DNA of 64,000 nucleotides from positions 124,001 through 188,000 of the forward strand of contig NZ_FUKN01000014.1 of the NCBI RefSeq assembly GCF_900163785.1, given 5' to 3'. Positions within the stretch are counted from its first letter, which is position 1; each line of letters starts with the position of its first letter. Below are positions 35,409 through 43,744 of this stretch, piece after piece. Origin of the DNA: Psychrobacter sp. JB385. GTDB taxonomy: Bacteria > Pseudomonadota > Gammaproteobacteria > Pseudomonadales > Moraxellaceae. Made by a program: the position numbers and the translations under genes. The notes under the pieces are model-generated. The model did no database searches, had not been told where the DNA came from, and was given only the letters and a program-made list of their open reading frames with translations.

Positions 35409-36710
35409 GTGATATTACGCCGCTATATGACTCAACAAGTTGCCTCAACGACCGCTTTGGTGTTGGGGTTTTTAGTGGTGATGATGCTAGGCGGGCGTTT
35501 GATCCGTTACTTTGGTATTGCAGCCGAAGGCAATCTGGATATCAGTTTGTTATTCACCATTATTGGTTATAACCTGCCGTACTTCTTAGAGTTGATCTTG
35601 CCACTGGCCTTTTTTATTGCATTGATGCTGGTTTTTGGACGCTTGTATGTCGACCAAGAAATGGCAGTGATCAACGCCAGTGGCATCTCGCGTGGTAAGC
35701 TTGCGCGTTTGATGACGCCATTGATACTAGCCCTATTTGTGGGTGAAGCAGCGCTTTCGGTGGTTGGAAAACCGTGGGGCGTGCGTTCATCTGAGAGTGT
35801 GTGGCAGCAGCAAGCTTTGACCAGTGCGTTTGATTTGATTCGCCCAAACCAGTTTATTAGTAGCGGCAATTATCATTTGTACGTGGGCAGTTTGAGCGAT
35901 GATAAGAAGCAATTACAAGACGTGATACTTATCCAGTCGAAGCCTAAAGCCAAAGGCAGTAAATCTGTTGATATGGATGAGAGTACGTCTGTTGATATGG
36001 ATAATCGCATCGATGCAGAAACCGCTGAGCAGTTGGATATTCCAGAGCTGCCGAACGCATTGATGAGCAAGAACGATATTAGCAAAGATACCATCACGTT
36101 AGCCAAACGGGCTGAGCAAGTAGATACAGAAGCGAGTGGTGTGACGCAATTGGACTTGTTCCAAGGACGTCGCTATGAGGTTGGCGCAGGCAATCTAAAG
36201 TATAACCAAGTCGGCTTTGATCGCTATCGCATCACGTTGACGGAATCCTCAAAAGAAGTCGTTACCGAAGACAATATCGAAACCCAAGCGATTGGGCCGT
36301 TGTGGCAAGCAGCCACAGGTGGGCAAGTGGGCAGTGGCAATGCGTTACGAGCCGCACAAGGGGAGCTTGGCTATCGCTTGGCGCTCCCATGGCTGATGAT
36401 TATCGCACCCATGCTGGCCGTACCACTTGCGCAAGTACGCCCACGCCAAGGGCGCTGGTTGCGTCTGTTTCCCTCTATCTTATTATTTGTTAGCTGTGCA
36501 CTCGGTATTATTTCGCTCAAAAATGCCGTGAGTAAAGGCAGTGTCAGCGTGTGGGCCTACGCATGGTTTATTTTAGGATTTATGGCATTGGCGCTTTATA
36601 TGAATTGGGGTAGCCGTGTGCAGCATCGATTGCGCTTTCGCAAACAAGAGAATGAGCCGTTGATGACAGCTGATGGCCAAAACAGTGGCTCACAAGGAGG
36701 GCAATCATAA
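35409..36710 (+). CDS. lptF: LPS export ABC transporter permease LptF, with acidic insertion
   Basis: 433 residues versus about 366 in E. coli. GTG start, since LptF proteins open MIxxRY and here the frame reads MILRRYMTQQ. Six membrane helices flank a periplasmic beta-jellyroll. PLAFFIALMLVFGRLYVDQEMAVINASGISRGKLARL is the cytoplasmic coupling helix touching LptB. The extra length lies in the jellyroll (about 178-240), with the repeat SVDMDESTSVDMDN and a charged tract. LptF and LptG form the channel that pulls LPS from the inner membrane. It overlaps lptG by one base (TAATG). Confidence 0.92.
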   Translation: MILRRYMTQQVASTTALVLGFLVVMMLGGRLIRYFGIAAEGNLDISLLFTIIGYNLPYFLELILPLAFFIALMLVFGRLYVDQEMAVINASGISRGKLARLMTPLILALFVGEAALSVVGKPWGVRSSESVWQQQALTSAFDLIRPNQFISSGNYHLYVGSLSDDKKQLQDVILIQSKPKAKGSKSVDMDESTSVDMDNRIDAETAEQLDIPELPNALMSKNDISKDTITLAKRAEQVDTEASGVTQLDLFQGRRYEVGAGNLKYNQVGFDRYRITLTESSKEVVTEDNIETQAIGPLWQAATGGQVGSGNALRAAQGELGYRLALPWLMIIAPMLAVPLAQVRPRQGRWLRLFPSILLFVSCALGIISLKNAVSKGSVSVWAYAWFILGFMALALYMNWGSRVQHRLRFRKQENEPLMTADGQNSGSQGGQS

Positions 36711-37918
36711 TGCGCTCCTTATTTTCAAAATCTGTAGCGACTGATCAGTTGGCAAGAGTGCCAAGTAACCTTAAGGTGCTTAGCCGTTATGTCAAGCTCA
36801 ATGCCTTGCTCGCCATTATTGGCGCTGTGCTTGGTCTGTGGGCGCTGCAATTGGTGTTTTCTTACTTATCTGAGCTAGATTCGTTAGATGACAGCTACAC
36901 GATGGGTCAAGCCATCCAATATATCTTTTATCGCTCACCTTACTTTTTAGAGCAGTTTATTCCAACGGGTGCCTTACTTGGTGCGGTGGTTGGTTTGGGG
37001 TTGCTTGCCAACAAAAGCGAGCTGGTCGTGATGCGCGCGGCTGGCGTAAGTGTCTATCGTATCGTCAGCTGGGTGCTACAACCTGCCTTGATCTTTGTAA
37101 TTTTGGCGTTGGCAATCAACCAGTTTGTCTTGCCGACCTCCAATCAACTGGCAAAAGAGATTAATGATGCAGACAGCAAGTCGCTCGTGACGTCGGTACG
37201 TGGTTATTGGACCGTGCAGCCACGGTTTAAAAAGTCAGAAGATGGTGGTACCAAACCGGATGGTAGCGACATTCTTTATATCGATTATGCCGATGTCAAA
37301 GGCAATATCGGTGAAGTCAAGCGTTGGCATTTGGATAACAATGGTAACTTGCAAACCGCGGTTCACGCTGAGGGCGGGAAGTATATTGGTCGTGAATCTT
37401 TGGATACCACCACTGACAAACTGAGCGAGCAGTATCGTTATGATTGGCAACTCAATAACATGACTGAGCTGAGTATCAATCAAGGGTTTGAGAGCAGTCA
37501 GGCCGTCTCGACATCTGATACGTTAAGCTTGCCATTTGCGCCTGAGTCCGTGTATTTGCTGACTCGTAAAGCAGAGGATTTGTCATTGACGCAATTGTAT
37601 GAGCATCGTCAATTTATGCGCCAACAAGATCAACGCTCTTTGAGTCATGAGCTGGCATTTTGGCAAAAGCTGCTGTCGCCTTTATCTATTCTGTCTTTGG
37701 TCATTGTGGCCTGCTCATTCGTTTTTGGCTCATTACGCACGCACAGTCTGGGCTTGCGTATCGTGGTAGCGTTACTGTTCGGTTTGCTGTTCAGCTATGT
37801 GCAGGATTTGGTCGGTTTTGTCTCGCTGGCTACTGGGTTTTCACCCATGCTGATGGTGCTATTACCGATTATTGGTAGTGCGATCTTGGGTGGATATTTA
37901 CTCAAACGGCAGATGTAG
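36710..37918 (+). CDS. lptG: LPS export ABC transporter permease LptG
   Basis: 402 residues. Partner of LptF. VLSRYVKLNALLAIIGAVLGLWAL opens TM1; LLANKSELVVMRAAGVSVYRI is the coupling helix; the C terminus ends in three helices, one reading RIVVALLFGLLFSYVQDLVGF. The jellyroll domain in between contains TVQPRFKKSEDGGTKPDGSDILYIDYADVKGN. The start ATG overlaps the lptF stop. Translation is therefore coupled. A terminator follows at 38100 and the repeat element D at 37994. Confidence 0.93.
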   Translation: MRSLFSKSVATDQLARVPSNLKVLSRYVKLNALLAIIGAVLGLWALQLVFSYLSELDSLDDSYTMGQAIQYIFYRSPYFLEQFIPTGALLGAVVGLGLLANKSELVVMRAAGVSVYRIVSWVLQPALIFVILALAINQFVLPTSNQLAKEINDADSKSLVTSVRGYWTVQPRFKKSEDGGTKPDGSDILYIDYADVKGNIGEVKRWHLDNNGNLQTAVHAEGGKYIGRESLDTTTDKLSEQYRYDWQLNNMTELSINQGFESSQAVSTSDTLSLPFAPESVYLLTRKAEDLSLTQLYEHRQFMRQQDQRSLSHELAFWQKLLSPLSILSLVIVACSFVFGSLRTHSLGLRIVVALLFGLLFSYVQDLVGFVSLATGFSPMLMVLLPIIGSAILGGYLLKRQM

Positions 37919-37993
37919 GTCACAACGGACAAATCAAAACCAAATGGCCCTGTTCATAGTGACAAGCATTTTGACAAGCATTTATAGTAATAA

Positions 37994-38058
37994 GCGACTG
38001 GTATAAATTTTCTTTGCTTGCTGTAATACAGAGGCTGCAAAAACTTTATCCCAGTCGT
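37994..38058 (+). repeat. Dispersed stem-loop element, copy D
   Basis: Arms GCGACTGGTATAAATTTT (37994-38011) and AAAACTTTATCCCAGTCGT (38040-38058) are largely complementary, around a 28-nt core CTTTGCTTGCTGTAATACAG...AGGCTGC. The tip CTGT-AAT-ACAG is itself a hairpin. It lies 75 bp after lptG. Confidence 0.8.
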
Positions 38059-38099
38059 TCTGTATATTATCAAAGTAACTCAACTAGACAGTTCACCAT

Positions 38100-38141
38100 A
38101 AAAAAGCCCGTCAGAACAGTATTGTTTTGACGGGTTTTTTA
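38100..38141. terminator. Terminator between lptG and the methyltransferase gene
   Basis: AAAAAAGCCCGTCA...TGACGGGTTTTTT with a 14-base inner loop that can pair further (GAACAGTATTGTTT). T-runs on both strands serve the converging genes. Confidence 0.9.
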
Positions 38142-38223
38142 TTTGCTCAATTTTACAGTCTCAACTTTTAAAACCTTAAGCTTTTGACCAGCTAAGTTTT
38201 AACCACCTATTTTTTCCAAACAA

Positions 38224-38832
38224 TTAGTCTTTGGTCGCCATGGTAATCGTGTACGTTTTGCCTTGTTTGACCTTTTCGCTATTGCCAAACACTTCGGTAA
38301 ACGAGCGCTTCATAAACTGGCGCAAACCATTGATGGTCACCACATAAAAACGGCCACCTTGACGCATGCGTGCATAGGCATCAAGGAAGTACAGATAATG
38401 CTGCTCTTTGCCGACTTTGGCGGGCAGGTTTGACATTACAAGACTAAAGTCTTTGTCCTTTGCAACGTGATTAAAGCCATTAGATAAATGCACGTCGACA
38501 TTCTTTAGACCGTTTTTTTCACAATTCAAGCGCGCATATTCTACTGCCATAAAATCTTTATCAATCAGTGTGTGCTGACCGTTTGGACATTCACGTGCGG
38601 CCGTCATACCAAGCACACCATAACCACAGCCCAAATCGATTGAATCATCATCGTCTTGGAAATCCACATAATCAAGCAGCATCAAACTACCATCATCGAG
38701 CTTTTGCGGTGAAAAAATACCCCACGTGGTTGCAAAATCAAACGGCTTACCCAGTACGTCTTGGCGAAAATTAATGTCTTCGCGCCAGTGTTGGGCGTTT
38801 TTGAGGAGGTCAGCAGGTGGTCTATGGCTCAT
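38224..38832 (-). CDS. RsmC-like class I SAM methyltransferase
   Basis: 202 residues from ATG 38832 (MSHRPPADLL). MTS-type domain (PF05175-like): DDDDSIDLGCGYGVLGMTAA is the SAM loop, TLIDKDFMAVEYARLNCEKNG the second strand, and VMSNLPAKVGKE stands where N6-adenine or N2-guanine methyltransferases have NPPF, here changed to NLPA. MRQGGRFYVVTINGLRQFMKR follows. It resembles half of RsmC or RlmG, which methylate rRNA guanine. It lacks the N-terminal domain of those enzymes, so the target is unknown. It is monocistronic. Confidence 0.8.
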   Translation of the reverse strand: MSHRPPADLLKNAQHWREDINFRQDVLGKPFDFATTWGIFSPQKLDDGSLMLLDYVDFQDDDDSIDLGCGYGVLGMTAARECPNGQHTLIDKDFMAVEYARLNCEKNGLKNVDVHLSNGFNHVAKDKDFSLVMSNLPAKVGKEQHYLYFLDAYARMRQGGRFYVVTINGLRQFMKRSFTEVFGNSEKVKQGKTYTITMATKD

Positions 38833-39062
38833 GGGAGTCTCGGATAATAGATAAGTAGAAGGGGGTGCGTTGTCCAATTAGACAGTGCGCATCGTATGAT
38901 GGGTATTGTAACGAGAAAAAGGTAGGTTTGCAGCATCGTATTACGGGAATCATTATGGTTGCCAAATTTAGTATGTAGAAAAAACATAGAAAAAAACATA
39001 TTGGCAAGATTAGGTGAGAGGCTTACACTCAACTTTAACCTGATAGCTCTGAAGTAGTATGT

Positions 39063-39500
39063 ATGGCAGACATTATATTTGTATCTAAAGTCGACTTCTG
39101 GATAGCGTTGGTTTTATGGGGTGGCAGCTTGTCTTTCGTCTTAATTCCATTGTGGGAATGGCGGCGGGGCAAAAGAGATTCGCGTATGCGCAACATACTG
39201 CTAATGGTTATCCTATTGCCTTTTGCAGCACTCATGCTCATGCCTTTTTTTGGTACTAAATACACCCTAACCGATAGCCAGCTATATGTGGATAGTGGTC
39301 TGTCTACTCAAACCATTGAGCTGGCAGATATCATACATATTACGCCAACTCGAAGCATGACATCTGCGCCAGCACTATCATTGGATAGACTCAAAATAGA
39401 GTATCGGAACAAAGAAGTATTGATATCACCGAAAGATAGAGCAAGTTTTTATCAAGAGATACAAGCACGTAATCCCAAAATAGTGATAGAGAAAAAATAG
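39063..39500 (+). CDS. PH-domain membrane protein (YyaB-like)
   Basis: 145 residues. Two hydrophobic segments at the N terminus (FWIALVLWGGSLSFVLIPLW and NILLMVILLPFAALMLMPFF) with a basic loop WRRGKRDSR between, then a soluble part, KYTLTDSQLYVDSGLSTQTIELADIIHITPTRS ... LEIEYRNKEVLISPKDRASFYQEIQARNP in outline, that fits the bacterial PH-like domain (bPH_4, as in YyaB). Function is unknown. Its ATG at 39063 has no strong ribosome site. It lies at the start of a short AT-rich island. Confidence 0.6.
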   Translation: MADIIFVSKVDFWIALVLWGGSLSFVLIPLWEWRRGKRDSRMRNILLMVILLPFAALMLMPFFGTKYTLTDSQLYVDSGLSTQTIELADIIHITPTRSMTSAPALSLDRLKIEYRNKEVLISPKDRASFYQEIQARNPKIVIEKK

Positions 39501-39597
39501 GGTAGGTATGATAATAAATAAATTAGCTCGGACTTTTTGCTAAAAATTTGGTTTAGAATTTGAGCTAATGCATGCTACATATTTCAAGAGGCAAATA

Positions 39598-40209
39598 ATG
39601 AGTGATCTTAACAAAGACTGGACACCAACATTCGGTACAGTCTATACATGGTTTGCAATGGATAAAAAGGGACGGATTGCCGTTATGGTGAATAACTGCT
39701 GGGGTGACCTACCACAGTCAGTTTTAAATATCCCTGACGCTGAGCTATTGTTAGATGACTTAAATGAATATATGTGGGAGGAGTCTAAAATATTTAACAA
39801 GTATCCAACCAATAAAAAAGGAAAAACTATTTTGGATTTATATTCTAGTTTAGTTTTTCGTCATCTAAGAACGAAGCAGGAAGTAGCAAACTGGGTAGTT
39901 GAACGTTCAGATTATAGTTTGGATTCAAGAGAGGAAAATCTACCTTCTAAAAAAGGTTATTTCGTTTATCTTGCAATTGAGGGTAGTAACCAAGGCGAGG
40001 ATTATCCTGTAGGATATAATGGTGCGACCAAAATGGGCGATTATTACCGTTATCTTGTACCTACAATCTACGCATCTATTGAGGATTTTCCACAAGCGCT
40101 TTGGCATGGTATAGCCGTTTCAGACACTCTAGATTTTACTAAAAATAAAGTGCTTGATAATGATAAGATCAATACCTATTTTCCTAGGAATTATCAAATC
40201 ACTAACTAA
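39598..40209 (+). CDS. Hypothetical protein
   Basis: 203 residues from ATG 39598 (MSDLNKDW), which has AAGAGGCA 5-8 nt upstream; an ATG ten codons earlier is less likely. I do not recognise the family. Features: a Trp-rich start (DWTPTFGTVYTWFAMDKKGRIAVMVNNCWGDLP), acidic helix (AELLLDDLNEYMWEESKIF), and Tyr/Asp-rich C terminus. No signal peptide or membrane segment. The AT-rich codon use differs from its neighbours. The single-domain cytosolic look resembles immunity proteins of contact toxins, but no toxin lies nearby. Confidence 0.6.
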   Translation: MSDLNKDWTPTFGTVYTWFAMDKKGRIAVMVNNCWGDLPQSVLNIPDAELLLDDLNEYMWEESKIFNKYPTNKKGKTILDLYSSLVFRHLRTKQEVANWVVERSDYSLDSREENLPSKKGYFVYLAIEGSNQGEDYPVGYNGATKMGDYYRYLVPTIYASIEDFPQALWHGIAVSDTLDFTKNKVLDNDKINTYFPRNYQITN

Positions 40210-40223
40210 CCCATAACCCGTTA

Positions 40224-40652
40224 TTATGCGCTTAATGATAGTAATCCGAAGGCGACCAGTTTGTTATCGACAAAACCCAGACTGATACCATTATCAGTAC
40301 TAAAAGTACTTCCATTATAGTTTCTTAATAATAAGTTTTCTGAATAATTAATTTTATGAATGCTGAGATATGTGAAAATAATTTTTTGGTCTATAGGCAT
40401 ATATTCAACAGTCTCTCTGCAGTAATGGATCTTTTGATAGTCAAAAGTAAAACCCACCACTACGCTGTTTAGAAGATAAACTTGTAAAACACCATAAGAG
40501 TATATTTCGTAATTTTTACCTTTCTGTGGCTCATATTCTATAGGCTCGCCAAAAATACTTATAACCTTACTCTTATTCGCTTTTAACGCTAAACCATTGA
40601 ATTTTTTTGTTACTAATAATTCTTCAATATTTTGAAGCGATACTTTAATCAT
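40224..40652 (-). CDS. Hypothetical protein
   Basis: 142 residues from ATG 40652 (MIKVSLQNIEELL); a start 12 codons upstream is possible. No family recognised. The protein is AT-rich in codon use, has no membrane segment, and alternates beta-type strands (YEIYSYGVLQVYLLNSVVVGFTFDY, ISLGFVDNKLVAFGLLSL). Converges with the previous hypothetical gene, 14 bp between stops. It resembles small cytosolic immunity-type proteins in general build only. Confidence 0.5.
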   Translation of the reverse strand: MIKVSLQNIEELLVTKKFNGLALKANKSKVISIFGEPIEYEPQKGKNYEIYSYGVLQVYLLNSVVVGFTFDYQKIHYCRETVEYMPIDQKIIFTYLSIHKINYSENLLLRNYNGSTFSTDNGISLGFVDNKLVAFGLLSLSA

Positions 40653-40782
40653 TTTTTTTCTCAAATAATTGTAAAGCGATACTGTCACTACTCAATCTCA
40701 TTGATCGCTTACTATACGCAACGTCTACAAACTTGCTATTACCACATACGGATAAGTTTCCGTAAATAAAATAATTTCTAGA

Positions 40783-41121
40783 CTACTTCCCCAACCGCTT
40801 CTTTAACACATGATCAAACACAAACGGCCCAAAGGGCAAAAATGAACCAAGAACCCCAGCAGGCAACGCCCACAGCGGCATTTTGATTTTATGCGCCGTC
40901 ATAAAGAGTACGACGATATAGGCGATGAACAACACCCCATGCACAGGCCCAACGTAGCCTACCATTTCAGGCATATCCAGCATATATTTGAGTGGCATGG
41001 CGATACCTAGGAGCAGCAGAAAAGACGTGCCTTCCAAATAACCCATAATGGTCAGTTTTTTCAGCGCAAATGCTTGTGCTTTGGTGAGAGTGGGCTTGGA
41101 AGATGGCTCGGCGTACGACAC
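40783..41121 (-). CDS. DUF3817 membrane protein
   Basis: 112 residues from the GTG at 41121, which has AGAGGA 7 nt upstream; a TTG at 41139 would add six residues. Three membrane segments: YLEGTSFLLLLGIAMPLKYM, GPVHGVLFIAYIVVLFMTAH and LWALPAGVLGSFLPFGPFVFD. The pattern E-G-x-S-F-L-L-L, P-L-K-Y, G-x-x-H-G and P-F-G-x-F-x-x-D is the DUF3817 signature. Function unknown; the family is often near xerD-type or transport genes but no role is proven. Confidence 0.82.
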   Translation of the reverse strand: MSYAEPSSKPTLTKAQAFALKKLTIMGYLEGTSFLLLLGIAMPLKYMLDMPEMVGYVGPVHGVLFIAYIVVLFMTAHKIKMPLWALPAGVLGSFLPFGPFVFDHVLKKRLGK

Positions 41122-41189
41122 GATATAGTCCTCTGACAATTATGAATCAATATTTAATTACTATTCTGCTCACCATGCTACCCAAAAGG

Positions 41190-42128
41190 CTATCCACGCG
41201 GATGATGCGCGGCATGTAACTGCTGCAATCTTGCCGTCGCTACATGGGTATAAATCTGTGTGGTAGACAAGTCACTGTGTCCAAGTAATAACTGCACGCT
41301 ACGCAAATCTGCGCCATGATTAAGCAGATGGGTGGCAAAGGCGTGACGCAAAGTATGCGGTGATAACTCTTTATCAATACTGGCAACTTTGGCATACTTT
41401 TTAAGCAAATACCAAAAATTCTGACGCGTCATATAACCACCTTGTGCAGTCAAAAACACGGCTTGGCAGTTGCCAGATTTTAGATGCGCAATCAGATCGC
41501 CGCGCCCATGAGACAGATAATCCTCCAGCGCTTCCGCTGCATATTCACCCAGTGGCACCAATCGCGTTTTATTGCCTTTACCTGTAATTTGTAGCCAGCC
41601 AGAATTTAGATTGACTTGTTCAAGTGACAGATTAATCAGCTCACTCACACGCAGACCACAAGCGTAGAGTACTTCTAGCATGGCTTTGTCACGCAGACCT
41701 AGCGCGGTACTGGTATCGGGTGCGGCAAGGAGATTGTCGACATCCGCCTCAGACAAATCTTTTGGCAGTGGACGTCCAAGTTTGGGGCTTTTGATGCGCT
41801 CGCAAGGATTGTCCGCGCGTAGATTGCTCGCAATCATCCACAAGTAGAACTGACGCAAGCTTGAGAGCATACGCGCTTGAGTACGAGGGGTTTTGCCGTC
41901 TTGAGTGAGTAGGGAGAGACAGTGCAGCACATCATCAGGCTGCCAGCGGGTCAGCGCGATAGGGTTGGTCAACTCACAAGAACGCAAGTCGCGAACATAG
42001 GCGTTACGGGTACGCGTCGCTAGACCACGTGCCAGCATCGCTTGACGAAACTCCGTCATATAAGACGGTTCATCATCGACTGCTAACGCCTTTGGTTGTC
42101 GTTGTTGTACGGCGCGATCACGGCTCAT
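41190..42128 (-). CDS. xerD: Tyrosine recombinase XerD
   Basis: 312 residues. Acts with XerC at dif to resolve chromosome dimers at division. All catalytic residues are visible: R160 (ACGLRVSEL), K184 (ITGKGNKTR), H258 and R261 (HTLRHAFATH), H284 (LLGHSDLSTT) and Y293 (QIYTH). KLGRPLPKDLSEADVDNLL marks XerD rather than XerC. The N terminus has about 20 extra residues over E. coli, and M24 is an alternative start. It is monocistronic, 88 bp from the DUF3817 start; no integron or mobile element is attached, so this is the housekeeping recombinase. Confidence 0.93.
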   Translation of the reverse strand: MSRDRAVQQRQPKALAVDDEPSYMTEFRQAMLARGLATRTRNAYVRDLRSCELTNPIALTRWQPDDVLHCLSLLTQDGKTPRTQARMLSSLRQFYLWMIASNLRADNPCERIKSPKLGRPLPKDLSEADVDNLLAAPDTSTALGLRDKAMLEVLYACGLRVSELINLSLEQVNLNSGWLQITGKGNKTRLVPLGEYAAEALEDYLSHGRGDLIAHLKSGNCQAVFLTAQGGYMTRQNFWYLLKKYAKVASIDKELSPHTLRHAFATHLLNHGADLRSVQLLLGHSDLSTTQIYTHVATARLQQLHAAHHPRG

Positions 42129-42212
42129 CAGGTAGCCTCAAAAAATAAATCATATTTTTGTGTTTTGCTTTATGTGCTGTGTCTTTAGATCCCACAAAAG
42201 ATGATTGGCGCA

Positions 42213-42581
42213 TCAAATCCAGTATTGGTCTTCCAAGGCCACAGTTGCCTCATGACTTACGCTACCCGTATGAGCAGTTTGAGCAGGTTCAATCATCATA
42301 AAGTGCGTATTTGGCTCGGCAAGTGGACAATGCTCAACCCCTTTTGGCACCACATACATCTCGCCTACACCTAGCTCAATATTTTTATCTCTCATTTGTA
42401 ATGTGAGCTTACCTTTAAATACGATAAACAACTCATCTTCATTATCATGCTTGTGCCAAACCAGCTCGCCACTGCCCTTGGCTATTTTTACCAATTGACC
42501 GTTTGATTCTGCGATGATTTTTGGTGTCCACTCTTCTGTGAATAGAGTAAATTTTTCTGCAATATCAACTTTATTCATCAC
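42213..42581 (-). CDS. Small cupin-domain protein
   Basis: 122 residues, one cupin barrel. Motif 1: GELVWHKHDNEDELFIVFKGKLTLQ with two His and a Glu as metal ligands; motif 2: GEMYVVPKGVEHCPLAEPN with another His. Such small cupins can be isomerases, oxygenases or binding proteins. Substrate unknown. The C-terminal part of the protein (AHTGSVSHEATVALEDQYWI) is typical of the mannose-6-phosphate isomerase-like cupins. It is monocistronic. Confidence 0.8.
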   Translation of the reverse strand: MMNKVDIAEKFTLFTEEWTPKIIAESNGQLVKIAKGSGELVWHKHDNEDELFIVFKGKLTLQMRDKNIELGVGEMYVVPKGVEHCPLAEPNTHFMMIEPAQTAHTGSVSHEATVALEDQYWI

Positions 42582-42651
42582 GCTTCCTTGCTAGATTTTG
42601 GGTGATTTGATGCAAAAATTTTGAGCAGTGAATGTACTAATTTATCCACTC

Positions 42652-42978
42652 TCAGCTGTTTTTCTTTTTAACCACATAACGATAGAGCGTCGCGCTTGCT
42701 GGCGTGCTGTCATCGCTATCAACAGTGATCTCATCAGGGTCAGCATCCAAGCTCACATGGTCAGCCATTGTTTCTTGACTGAGTAGCTCATGACCCAGAT
42801 GACGACAAAAATTAGGAATGTCGCGTGTGGTAGCAGGATCAGTGGCGAGTATTTCAATCACCTCGCCGCCATCTGCTTTACGGATGACTCGGTGTAGCAT
42901 CATCACAGGCTCAGGGCAGATCAACCCTTGTGTGTCTAAATGATGATCAATAGTCGTTTGCATCGTTGAGGTCGTCAT
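42652..42978 (-). CDS. tusA: TusA-type sulfurtransferase
   Basis: 108 residues; E. coli TusA has 81. HHLDTQGLICPEPVMMLHRVIRKADGGEVIEILATDPATTRDIPNFCRHLGHELLSQE holds the signature C-P-x-P with the sulfur-carrying C21 and the T-D-P-x-x-x-x-D-I-P-x-F-C segment. It accepts sulfur from IscS in the relay to 2-thiouridine of tRNA. A DsrE-like protein is elsewhere in the window (3951) but the TusBCD genes are not. The extra C-terminal residues (LDADPDEITVDSDDSTPASATLYRYVVKKKNS) add an acidic insertion before the last strand. Confidence 0.88.
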   Translation of the reverse strand: MTTSTMQTTIDHHLDTQGLICPEPVMMLHRVIRKADGGEVIEILATDPATTRDIPNFCRHLGHELLSQETMADHVSLDADPDEITVDSDDSTPASATLYRYVVKKKNS

Positions 42979-43036
42979 AATGTATTATTAAAATCAATTA
43001 GGTGAGTTTATAGTATAAAAGTGACGCATAAAAAGT

Positions 43037-43108
43037 GCGCTGCTTAGATCGATTTTTTTGCTTGCTGTGCCGTTACAGACAGAAGCTTGAACAAATCTAT
43101 CCCAGCGG
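43037..43108 (+). repeat. Dispersed stem-loop element, copy E
   Basis: Outer CGCTG (near 43038) pairs with CAGCG (near 43103), inner GATTT with AAATC, around the shared core TTGCTTGCTGTGCCG...CAGACAGAAGCTTG. The middle of the arms does not pair well. It is the most diverged copy. It lies 57 bp after the following leftward gene (43166) and is opposite in orientation to it. Confidence 0.65.
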
Positions 43109-43165
43109 TACGGTATGCTTTTTTAATAAACGATACATTTATTAAAGGGATTTCATGCGAGCAGC

Positions 43166-43651
43166 TTATGTCTCTTCAATGATATCAGCGTCTTCTTGTA
43201 TTTCTAAAAAGTTAAAAAAGCGCTTAAACGTCACTTTGAACAAAAATGCCACGCCCAGCCAACAGGACAATCCCAACCACGCCGTATTAGAAAACAGTAA
43301 CTCACCGATCAGAATAAGGGTCGATACGCTAATACTCATGGCAATCATTGAGGGTTGATTGAGCCGATAGCGGTAAATCACTAAAGCATCATAAATAGTA
43401 ATGGGAATGGTCAGCGCGACTAATGCATAAGGCAAGTTATAAAACAATTGATACAGTAACTGATTGTCATGGAATGCCTTGATACTGGCAATAGTACCAA
43501 AAATCACAAATGCCAAAAGCGCAGCATAAATCAGATAAATGGCTATTTGGTTCACCCGCTGCGCCCCTTTGATACGCGCAATCGCAAGCGGTGCAAAACC
43601 ATGTAGCGTCTTATTTTGCAAGGCTTGGTCTGGGGCGTTGGTCATAGTCAT
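43166..43651 (-). CDS. Hypothetical membrane protein
   Basis: 161 residues with four hydrophobic segments (QIAIYLIYAALLAFVIFGTI, LFYNLPYALVALTIPITIY, MIAMSISVSTLILIGELLF, AWLGLSCWLGVAFLFKV) after a short hydrophilic start. No family recognised. The acidic C-terminal tail (EIQEDADIIEET) is cytoplasmic by the positive-inside rule. It lies downstream of ruvX (94 bp) and could share its transcript. Confidence 0.6.
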   Translation of the reverse strand: MTMTNAPDQALQNKTLHGFAPLAIARIKGAQRVNQIAIYLIYAALLAFVIFGTIASIKAFHDNQLLYQLFYNLPYALVALTIPITIYDALVIYRYRLNQPSMIAMSISVSTLILIGELLFSNTAWLGLSCWLGVAFLFKVTFKRFFNFLEIQEDADIIEET

Positions 43652-43744
43652 CAGTCACGTATTTGTTTGGAGAGGCGATAGGGTAAAAAACAAGGCTATA
43701 AAACCTGTCACTTTTGACATTTTACTTTTGATATTGTTGTCTTA

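Noticed and set aside
41190-42128. Mobile integrase
   Set aside because: The tyrosine recombinase has XerD-specific sequence and no attachment sites, cargo or phage genes beside it, so it is the housekeeping enzyme.
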